Of a stretch of DNA of 9,357 nucleotides, positions 1 to 5,525 are shown piece after piece (position 1 is the stretch's first letter; each line of letters opens with the position of its first letter). Source of the stretch: Spirochaetaceae bacterium (GTDB taxonomy: Bacteria; Spirochaetota; Spirochaetia; Treponematales; Breznakiellaceae); the NCBI GenBank assembly GCA_031255115.1, contig JAIRTD010000210.1, positions 1-9,357 of the forward strand, in the 5' to 3' direction. The translations under genes and the position numbers were made by a program. The notes beneath the pieces were generated by a model. It was not told where the DNA came from. It did no database searches and saw only the letters and a program-made list of their open reading frames with translations.

Positions 1-323
1 CCGCCCTGGCCGTTGCCCAAAGGATCGCCGCCCTGAATCACAAAGTTTTCTTCTACCCGGTGAAAGGTAAGGCCGTTGTAGAACGGCTTGCCGCCCGAAA
101 GGGAAAGCGTCCCCTCGGCAAGGCCGACAAAATTACAGACCGTAAGGGGCGTTTTTTGATATTCCAGGCGGACCACAATGTCGCCCCTGGCGGTGGTGAT
201 ACGGGCAAAAAGGCCGTCTCCAAGCGCGTCATCCTGCGGGGTGCAGGCAGCGGCGCTGGTAATCAAAACCAAAAGCGAGACCGAAAAAGCGGAACTGATA
301 AAACGCTTGTGTTGTGTATTCAT
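1..323 (-). CDS. Cyclophilin-type peptidyl-prolyl cis-trans isomerase, lipoprotein (partial, C-terminus outside window)
   Basis: Read on the minus strand from an ATG at 321-323, this frame gives 107 residues before the window edge. It begins with a signal peptide: basic residues at 6-7, a hydrophobic stretch at about 13-26, and Cys27 after Ala-Ala-Ala as a loose lipobox. A cyclophilin domain starts at about residue 47. The signature [15 protein letters not shown] (86-100) matches the family's FHRxxxxFxxQGGD, and Arg89 corresponds to the catalytic Arg of human cyclophilin A. The family catalyses cis-trans isomerisation of X-Pro bonds; the lipid anchor places this one in the periplasm, facing an envelope folding substrate. 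No Shine-Dalgarno precedes the ATG. An in-frame GTG at 336-338 is a possible earlier start, also without a Shine-Dalgarno. It is downstream of, and on the same strand as, the AAA+ gene, with a 77-bp gap. The family call is firm; the lipidation is likely. Confidence 0.88.
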   Translation of the reverse strand, partial: MNTQHKRFISSAFSVSLLVLITSAAACTPQDDALGDGLFARITTARGDIVVRLEYQKTPLTVCNFVGLAEGTLSLSGGKPFYNGLTFHRVEENFVIQGGDPLGNGQG

Positions 324-329
324 ATTGTC

Positions 330-359
330 AGGATACACCAAAAGAAAACCCCATAGCAA
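330..359 (-). promoter_or_regulatory. Weak candidate promoter for the cyclophilin gene
   Basis: On the minus strand TTGCTA (359-354) is followed after 18 bp by TATCCT (335-330); each matches the sigma-70 consensus at four of six positions. The -10-like hexamer ends six bases before the ATG, so a transcript from it would start at or near the start codon and have almost no leader. That fits the missing Shine-Dalgarno. No clear terminator lies in the 77-bp gap, so read-through from the AAA+ gene is an alternative source of this mRNA. Confidence 0.25.
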
Positions 360-400
360 GACATTCCGCGGTCCGTCCGTCCCCGCCAACATATGCCAGT

Positions 401-2152
401 CTAGCCCCGCTCACCAAGCAGGGATTTAAGCTCCTGTATATCCCGTACCAGTTTGGTGCGGTCAGGATTCTGGAAACGCTTGGGGACCATTTCCTTGGAA
501 GTACATTCAAGCACCGCCACAAGATTCTGCAGTTCTATCTCGTGGGGATACGAAGGCGGCACAAAATCCCCCATCACTTCTTCCATGTCTTCCCGCGTAA
601 TAAAGGTACGGTCATTCATGGCGGCCCTGAGCTTGGCGCGTATGAGTACGGCCTCAAGATCAGCGCCCGAAAATTCATGGCGGAATTTTTTAAACAAATC
701 AGAAACAGAAAACTGCCGTATGGAAAGATCGAGTTTGCGGACCAGGGTATTAAAGAGGGCCTCCCGTTCCACATCGGATTCAGGGTAAAAGAGGGCAAGG
801 TGTTCTTCGGCCCTGCCCTGGCGCTTTAAGTCAATGGGAATAAGATCAGGACGGCAGGTGATAAGAAACCAGATAATCTTACCCCTATACGCCGTATTGC
901 CCATAAAACTCGCAATCTGGGCAAAGACCCGGTTACTGGTTCCCGAATCCCCCTCCTGGTCCCGGTCGCCAAGAAAAGCATCGGCCTCATCTATCATCAC
1001 CGCCACCGGCGCCATGGCCTTGAGTATATTAAGCACCCTTTCCAGGTTTGATTCGGTATCGCCCTGCCATTTGGAACGGAAATTGCGGAACTTAACCATA
1101 GGTATGCCGATTTCCCCGGCAAAGGCGCTGACCATAAAACTCTTGCCCGTTCCCACAGGCCCGGCTATAAGATAACCCATGGGGAGCACATCAAGCCTCC
1201 CGTGATGAATAGCCCTGGCCGCCCACTTAAACCGCTTTTTTACAAAATCATGCCCGGACACCAGGGACAGATCCTGCACCGTATCCATAAATTCCAAAAG
1301 CCCCGCGGCCTCGTTCTCGATAATAGCCTTTTTCTTTTGGGTAATAATTTCCAGGGTAAGCGGAACATCTTCTTCATAACTTTCCATAACCAGCCGGTTA
1401 AGGTTCATCAGGTTAAGACCGCTTGTGTTGACGGCAATACGTTCAGGATTAAGCCCCCGTTCAACAAGAAGCTTTCCCGCCTGTTCAAGAGAAGTAAGAA
1501 ACTTCGTCCGCACCGTTTGATCCGGAATAGGGATTTCAACCTTTACCGTTGCCGGAGACCCGACCAGACGGGGAGAAATATCAGCCAGATTTTCGGTAAG
1601 CAAGAGCACCGACACATCGCCTTCGGTAAAAATAGGATCATGAGACCAGCGGTTTAAGGTAACAAGACAGTACCGGTCCTCATCGGAAAGCCGTATCAAA
1701 TCCCCGGTCGGAACTATGGTTTCAGCATAATCCAGAATAAACACAATACGCTTCTTCTGGGCAATATTCATCAAAAAGTATTTTTCCAGATACGGAAAAC
1801 TCGTTTCAGGCTCCGCGGAAACCAGCGCCTCATCATCCACATCAGGAAGACAAAGCTTCATCGCCTTCTGATAATCCTTGGCCATCTCCGGCGTACAAAA
1901 AGACACCCCGCTTGAACGATCATAAAAAACAATAATATCCCGCTTGCCAAAAAGCACATCAGATATATAATCCTGAATACGGACAAAAATAAACTTACCC
2001 TCGTCCATCTTGTGCGGCAATAGATCGCGTATATTACCGTGCAGCAAATACAAATTGGTAGTCTTGGAACCGTACTTATACGAAAGCTCCTGCGCCCAGG
2101 CAGGCAAAATTTTTATAAAAGGCAAATCTTTTTTGATTAGTTGTTCCGGCAA
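401..2152 (-). CDS. Two-part AAA+ ATPase, Ycf46-like (degenerate N-terminal AAA half, active C-terminal half)
   Basis: From the TTG at 2150-2152 this gene gives 583 aa. The C-terminal half is a classic AAA+ module: Walker A GPVGTGKS (331-338), Walker [12 protein letters not shown] (383-393), a sensor-1 region ITCRPD (431-436), an arginine-finger-like RQGR (444-447), and the sensor-2 helix around GADLE (496-500). The N-terminal half has the shape of a second AAA domain with no Walker A. It contains LLHGNIRD (36-43), a Walker-B-like strand VFILDYAE (137-144), and a segment near 179-213 resembling the 'LPxELxxxxxxxxxPLP' zone of Ycf46/COG0464 proteins. The substrate is unknown; such ATPases typically remodel or unfold proteins. 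The TTG is chosen because a strong Shine-Dalgarno (GGAGG at 2165-2161, spacing 8) precedes it. The open frame continues upstream to a GTG at 2266, but those residues read through low-complexity intergenic DNA and look non-genuine. No signal peptide, so cytoplasmic. Confidence 0.85.
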   Translation of the reverse strand: MPEQLIKKDLPFIKILPAWAQELSYKYGSKTTNLYLLHGNIRDLLPHKMDEGKFIFVRIQDYISDVLFGKRDIIVFYDRSSGVSFCTPEMAKDYQKAMKLCLPDVDDEALVSAEPETSFPYLEKYFLMNIAQKKRIVFILDYAETIVPTGDLIRLSDEDRYCLVTLNRWSHDPIFTEGDVSVLLLTENLADISPRLVGSPATVKVEIPIPDQTVRTKFLTSLEQAGKLLVERGLNPERIAVNTSGLNLMNLNRLVMESYEEDVPLTLEIITQKKKAIIENEAAGLLEFMDTVQDLSLVSGHDFVKKRFKWAARAIHHGRLDVLPMGYLIAGPVGTGKSFMVSAFAGEIGIPMVKFRNFRSKWQGDTESNLERVLNILKAMAPVAVMIDEADAFLGDRDQEGDSGTSNRVFAQIASFMGNTAYRGKIIWFLITCRPDLIPIDLKRQGRAEEHLALFYPESDVEREALFNTLVRKLDLSIRQFSVSDLFKKFRHEFSGADLEAVLIRAKLRAAMNDRTFITREDMEEVMGDFVPPSYPHEIELQNLVAVLECTSKEMVPKRFQNPDRTKLVRDIQELKSLLGERG

Positions 2153-2158
2153 TACTAT

Positions 2159-2201
2159 CCCCTCCCCCTGATAGTGTACACCACAATCCCCCCCGTAACA
2201 A
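2159..2201 (-). promoter_or_regulatory. Candidate promoter and Shine-Dalgarno of the AAA+ gene
   Basis: On the minus strand TTGTTA (2201-2196), a 17-bp spacer and TACACT (2178-2173) form a sigma-70-like promoter, each box matching consensus at four of six bases. Transcription would start near 2166, giving a leader of about 14 bases that holds only the G-rich Shine-Dalgarno (2165-2159) before the TTG at 2152. The spacer contains a run of seven Gs, which is unusual. The promoter lies at the edge of the repeat-like intergenic element. Confidence 0.4.
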
Positions 2202-2354
2202 TAGCAAGGGGGCGCCAATTGACCGCATGCGAGCCAGCGAGCATGTCCACGCAAAAAATGTAACACGGCGTGCCCCTAATAAAAGCATCGCCGTCGATAA
2301 TTCTCGAAGGGGGCCGCATTTCCATGCCGCCATTTGGCGCAAACAATCAATGTC

Positions 2355-2401
2355 GCGCCCCCCTGCGGGCGCACTTCGTTGCGCCCTACCCCCCAGGCGC
2401 C
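2355..2401. repeat. REP-like cluster of alternating G/C hairpin arms
   Basis: The arm GGGCGCA at 2367-2373 can pair perfectly with TGCGCCC at 2380-2386 (7 bp, 6-nt loop). Alternatively its first six bases can pair with GCGCCC at 2355-2360 (6 bp, 6-nt loop). A further GGCGC at 2396-2400 can pair with GCGCC at 2381-2385. These structures are mutually exclusive. They lie 4-50 bp past the stop codon of the LPP20-type gene, so they could protect the 3' end of the lipoprotein operon mRNA. No T-run follows on the minus strand, so this is not a standard rho-independent terminator. Confidence 0.6.
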
Positions 2402-2404
2402 GAA

Positions 2405-3475
2405 TCAGACCCCGGCCGAAAGGCTTTCAAGGTAGGCGGAAAATTCAGCGCTAAAGCTCTCTCTGATTTTCTGCTCAATAACCCGGATAGCCCTGTTCTC
2501 GGCTTCACTCTGGGAAAGATGACCTTCCCTTCCGCTTATGCTAAAAGGAAAGACCTCGTTCCCTGTTTTGGTCTCAATGAGTTTTCCTGAGACCGCATAG
2601 CGGATAAACTTATTGCTGTTGCCGGGAAGTTCAATCGGGCTCAGAGAAAGGGACACTACCATACGGTAGGGGCTGCTCCCCGCCCCGGCCCCAAAGCCCG
2701 CCGCGGAAAAAGCGCCGGCAAAGGCCGAACGCACCCGGCTGCCCTGATCCCCTTCTACAACCACATCAATGGGAATATTCCGGGCTATTTCGACCTGGGC
2801 AAGGCGGTAATCCTCGCCGCGCTTCATGGTAGTCCGCATCGCCGCGGCGCTTGCCGGGTTCAGCACCGAAAGGACATTGACAAATACCCCGTTGGCATCG
2901 GCTATGGTGGCCGCCAGGGAATAACGGGCATAGGCTTCAAGGGTATTGCGCCTGTCCTGGGAAAGCTCCGTCAAATTCCTGATGACGCGCTCATTGGATT
3001 CAACAAGCTCACTGTACTGCATGCCGCATTTGATCTTGTCCATTACAGCCGAGGCATAGTGAGTGTCCACGCCGTCAAACCAGTAATCCCTGATTTCGGC
3101 GCCAATAAGCGCGTCCATGACAAAAGAAGTCTTAACGGCGTTTTCTATCTCCCGGTTTTCCGCCGAATCAAATATACCCCCGTCCACCGCCTCGGAATAC
3201 CGGTAGCTGGCCTTGGTTTCGCCCTGTACAGTCTGGCCAAAGATGGCGGTCAGTGAACCAAGGGCGCTCTTTTCTGCCTGGGAACGGTCAGCGCCAAAAC
3301 CCACCGCCGACACATACCTGCCTTCATCATAAACAGAAGAAGGGCTCGAAACCCACAGAGGCTCTGCAAGCCGCTGACCCGGCTGCTCCTGAGAAACCCC
3401 GGGGCTTCCCGAACAGGAACAGCATAAAACAACCGCGCACACCGCGCGGAACACCGGTTTTACAAGTGATTTCAT
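2405..3475 (-). CDS. LPP20-domain lipoprotein, last gene of lpoB operon
   Basis: This frame encodes 356 aa from the ATG at 3473-3475. The N-terminus is a lipoprotein signal: Lys at 3 and 6, a hydrophobic core at about 8-17, then a Cys-rich CCSC (18-21) where the exact lipidated Cys is ambiguous. After a short linker comes an LPP20-like domain: PLW at 39-41, then YVSAVGFGADRSQAEKSAL (54-72), the family's 'Y-x-x-x-x-G-x-G-x-x-x-x-x-A-x-x-x-A' pattern. The C-terminal half, about 205-345, has beta-rich segments and a helix before the end. The start was chosen because ATG at 3475 overlaps the upstream TGA as ATGA, the usual form of translational coupling, with GAGGTG 11 bases upstream. An ATG at 3484 is also in frame, but that GAGGTG is only two bases from it. 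LPP20-family proteins are surface or outer-membrane lipoproteins of uncertain function. The family call is from pattern, not from a search. Confidence 0.78.
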   Translation of the reverse strand: MKSLVKPVFRAVCAVVLCCSCSGSPGVSQEQPGQRLAEPLWVSSPSSVYDEGRYVSAVGFGADRSQAEKSALGSLTAIFGQTVQGETKASYRYSEAVDGGIFDSAENREIENAVKTSFVMDALIGAEIRDYWFDGVDTHYASAVMDKIKCGMQYSELVESNERVIRNLTELSQDRRNTLEAYARYSLAATIADANGVFVNVLSVLNPASAAAMRTTMKRGEDYRLAQVEIARNIPIDVVVEGDQGSRVRSAFAGAFSAAGFGAGAGSSPYRMVVSLSLSPIELPGNSNKFIRYAVSGKLIETKTGNEVFPFSISGREGHLSQSEAENRAIRVIEQKIRESFSAEFSAYLESLSAGV

Positions 3476-4758
3476 TTTAGACATAGCACCTCGGTCAGGT
3501 TTAATCCCTGGTTTCTCATTTCAACATCCACAAAGCGCTTGCTCTGGATGACACTGCCTGCATGATCGTAAAAATTCACCGTATAGGAATAGGTTCCCGG
3601 ATCAAGGGTAATGCCGCCCACCAGGGCCATGCCGGGAAAATAACGGGAAATGCGGAGGTCGGCCTGTTCGCTTACCTCGGCATACACCTGGGTCAAAAGG
3701 CCCAGGAGGATAGAAACATCGGACCGGTCCGAATCGCTCAGCACTGCCGCGGCAGTGGCCTTGGTAATGGCCCGTATGCTTGACCTGAGATATATCACCC
3801 CCGCCTTCTGCTTAAAGGTTTCCTGCGCCACAACGCTAATGTCCTCGATGGGTTCAAGCTCAAGCCGTTCACCAGTATCAAACACAACGCTGATGGACCT
3901 GACGGCAGAAGGCCGCGCGCTGATTGCCGGAAGGGATATCTTTACCCAGTTGGAAGTCGTAATGGGAATACGCAGTTCTTCGGCGGTCTTTATCGGAGAA
4001 AGCCCGGTAAAGGCAACAATATTAAAACGTATCTTGTCTCTCGGATAGTCAAGTTCCTCCTCCAGGGTAGAAGGCAGATCAAACTGGTACAGCCCCGGAT
4101 GGTTCGCAAAGGCGATTTTTACCTGGTCCCGGTCTATCCGCGCGTCATCCCAGCGGCCCGCGCCCCGGTAAAAAAGCATGCCCAGATACCTTGCCAGGGC
4201 GGAATTGGTAAAATTGACCGTTACCATTGCAGGATCAAAGGGAATGTCCGCCGACTCTTCCAGAGCGGCCCTCTGCAGATTGGTAATCATCTGGCCGTAC
4301 TTGCCCGAAATATACTGGAGCTTGTTGTTAAAACGCCGGATTTCGACCAGGGCATCCTCAAGCGAACCCTCGTGATAGTAGTTCAGGGCGTTAAAGACAT
4401 TGAGGTACACATCCTCATAGTCCTCTCCAGAATATTCCATGGTCATGTCATTGACCAGAAAGGTCCCTACAGTCTGGGTGATGCTCCTGGAATAGGCGTT
4501 CTCTATGGCCCTTTCCCCGTCCTGGAGCAGCCGCGAAGATTCGGCGTATTTTTCCGCATAATGGGCCAACATCCCAAGATCAAGACAGTAGAGGATATAG
4601 TCCTTTTCCCGGTAGGCCTTCCGCGAAGATTCAAGGGACGTATAGGCGTTCTGGTAGTCCCCCCTGAGCAGCTCCCTGTCCACCTTGGAATAATGGCTGG
4701 TCGACGCGCAGGAGCAGAGAACCAGGATTACACATAACACAGAAAGCCGGTTTTTCAA
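3472..4758 (-). CDS. COG3014-type lipoprotein, second gene of lpoB operon
   Basis: This frame encodes 428 aa with a TTG start at 4756-4758, forced by an in-frame TAG four codons upstream and supported by AGGA seven bases before it. The signal peptide ends in LCSC, so Cys17 is the likely lipidated residue. Residues 22-200 are helical and TPR-like (for example DREL..GDYQNAYTSLE at 27-43). The stretch YSGEDYEDVYLNVFNALNYY (109-128), followed by HEGSLEDALVEIRR (129-142), is the part I recognise from COG3014 proteins. The C-terminal half is beta-rich, with GITLDPGTYSYTVNFYD near 390-406, a carbohydrate-binding-like or PEGA-like strand pattern. COG3014 genes commonly sit beside lpoB, and this one is 29 bp downstream of it. 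No biochemical role is established to my knowledge; a periplasmic or outer-membrane partner in envelope growth is the inference. Confidence 0.78.
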   Translation of the reverse strand: MKNRLSVLCVILVLCSCASTSHYSKVDRELLRGDYQNAYTSLESSRKAYREKDYILYCLDLGMLAHYAEKYAESSRLLQDGERAIENAYSRSITQTVGTFLVNDMTMEYSGEDYEDVYLNVFNALNYYHEGSLEDALVEIRRFNNKLQYISGKYGQMITNLQRAALEESADIPFDPAMVTVNFTNSALARYLGMLFYRGAGRWDDARIDRDQVKIAFANHPGLYQFDLPSTLEEELDYPRDKIRFNIVAFTGLSPIKTAEELRIPITTSNWVKISLPAISARPSAVRSISVVFDTGERLELEPIEDISVVAQETFKQKAGVIYLRSSIRAITKATAAAVLSDSDRSDVSILLGLLTQVYAEVSEQADLRISRYFPGMALVGGITLDPGTYSYTVNFYDHAGSVIQSKRFVDVEMRNQGLNLTEVLCLK

Positions 4759-4787
4759 AAGAGCATCCTATTAAGGAACCCCGAATA

Positions 4788-5393
4788 TCAGAGCCTGGCG
4801 CGGGGATTCTTGATGATCTTTTTGATTTCGCTGTTTTCGCCTATCCATATCCTCCGGTTGCTTTCGATTTCGGTAAGCTCGGCGTATACAAAATAGGTTC
4901 TAAGCGCGGTATTGCCCGCCCCGTCAATAATGGTCTTTACCCTGCCCGAAAGGAAAAAATCAGCGCCGGTCTCGTTTGCCAGGGCCTTGACCGTCTCCTC
5001 GCTGGCCCAGGACTGCTGTTCCTGTCTTTCCCGGCGTATGTCGTCCCTGAGAGAACCACTTGCCACAAAATCGGCGCGGCCTGAGTTAAGGATAGCCGCC
5101 TCCATGCGCAGGGAGATAATCTCCGTTTCAATATGCTCATCGCTGTCATTGCGGAAATTCCCCACAATGATAACCGGAAGCCCCGCCCTCCGGGCGCTGA
5201 TCTGGGCTATTCTCGGCGAATCCAGACAGTCCCGTATAAGGCTGTCGCATACTATCCGTACATCGGTATCATTCCAATAGCCGCTTAAATCAACCTGGGT
5301 GTCAGCGTCAACCCGGGTAACCTTGGTGGTTCCGCAGGAACTCAAAGCCAGAACCAAAGCAGCGCAAAAAACCACAAAAAATCTGATTTTCAT
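4788..5393 (-). CDS. lpoB: LpoB-family outer-membrane lipoprotein, penicillin-binding protein activator
   Basis: This frame encodes 201 aa, close to the roughly 210 aa of E. coli LpoB. The signal peptide ends in LSSC, so Cys20 should be lipidated. The conserved N-terminal family motif DLSGYWNDTDVRIV (35-48) follows after a short linker, with no long Pro-rich spacer. Strand VIIVGNFRNDSDEHIET (74-90), the segment GADFFLSGRV (143-152) and TYFVYAELTEIESNRRIW (166-183) are typical of the LpoB/YcfM fold. In E. coli, LpoB spans the periplasm and activates PBP1b for peptidoglycan synthesis. The start is well defined: ATG at 5391-5393 has GGAGG (5404-5400) six bases upstream. A longer frame from 5522 would cover the promoter region and add a stretch unlike a signal peptide. 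It is the first gene of a three-lipoprotein operon. The family is confident; the partner PBP is not in the window. Confidence 0.88.
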   Translation of the reverse strand: MKIRFFVVFCAALVLALSSCGTTKVTRVDADTQVDLSGYWNDTDVRIVCDSLIRDCLDSPRIAQISARRAGLPVIIVGNFRNDSDEHIETEIISLRMEAAILNSGRADFVASGSLRDDIRRERQEQQSWASEETVKALANETGADFFLSGRVKTIIDGAGNTALRTYFVYAELTEIESNRRIWIGENSEIKKIIKNPRARL

Positions 5394-5438
5394 CTGTAAC
5401 CTCCATGGGAAATCCGAAACACCGGAATGCCCCCTATA

Positions 5439-5447
5439 ATAATAGCA
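5439..5447 (-). promoter_or_regulatory. Extended -10 promoter of the lpoB operon
   Basis: On the minus strand TGC then TATTAT (5447-5439) is an extended -10 element (TGn-TATAAT, one mismatch in the hexamer). No good -35 hexamer lies 16-18 bp upstream, which extended -10 promoters tolerate. Transcription would start near 5432, giving a leader of about 39 bases that ends in the strong Shine-Dalgarno of lpoB. Because it sits in the short divergent region, its RNA polymerase footprint would approach or overlap that of the uvrB promoter. Confidence 0.45.
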
Positions 5448-5510
5448 CAGTTTTGGATAAAAATAAGCCCCCCGCCGCCAATCCGACGGCTTATCGGGCC
5501 GGTCAAATCC

Positions 5511-5519
5511 TGGTATACT
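5511..5519 (+). promoter_or_regulatory. Extended -10 promoter of uvrB, start site at the ATG
   Basis: TGG then TATACT (5511-5519) is an extended -10 element with five of six hexamer bases matching. A poor -35 (TTATCG, 5491-5496) sits 17 bp upstream. The hexamer ends at 5519, so the usual +1, seven bases further on, is 5526, which is the A of the uvrB ATG. No Shine-Dalgarno precedes this ATG. I saw no Gram-positive-type or E. coli-type LexA box in the 132-bp divergent region. Confidence 0.55.
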
Positions 5520-5525
5520 CATGCC

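Larger units (their letters stand above)
2153..2404. repeat. Repeat-like intergenic element, 252 bp, no convincing gene
   Basis: This is the longest non-coding stretch in the window, between the LPP20-type gene and the AAA+ gene. It is rich in runs of C or G and in short inverted repeats: C-run 2188-2194 against G-run 2208-2212, CATGC 2226-2230 against GCATG 2241-2245, the palindrome GGCGCC at 2211-2216, and a cluster of G/C hairpins at 2355-2401. All three minus-strand frames stay open over roughly 2160-2260, which reflects base composition more than coding. The short peptides have no recognisable domain and their starts lack ribosome binding sites. The texture resembles interspersed repeats found many times in a genome, but copy number cannot be judged from one window. 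Confidence 0.45.

Noticed and set aside
2153..2266. 38-residue N-terminal extension of the AAA+ protein from a GTG at 2266
   Set aside because: It reads through the repeat-like intergenic DNA, has Cys/Gly-rich composition unlike the rest, has no ribosome binding site, and a TTG with a strong Shine-Dalgarno follows.
2155..2346. Small minus-strand open frames in the intergenic element (63 and 88 aa)
   Set aside because: They overlap each other in different frames, lack ribosome binding sites and domains, and are best explained by the composition of the element.
4099..4737. 212-aa plus-strand open frame
   Set aside because: It is antisense to the COG3014-type gene and has no recognisable domain or start signal.
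5474..5490. GCCG/CGGC inverted repeat as an operator in the lpoB-uvrB gap
   Set aside because: It has only four paired bases with a nine-base loop, which is expected by chance in G/C-rich DNA.
5394..5522. Upstream extension of lpoB
   Set aside because: It would place 43 residues before a good signal peptide, and the ATG at 5393 has an ideal Shine-Dalgarno.
5427..5525. Upstream extension of uvrB
   Set aside because: It covers both promoter elements, and UvrB proteins normally begin close to the MRKFEVVSPFEL-type N-terminus.
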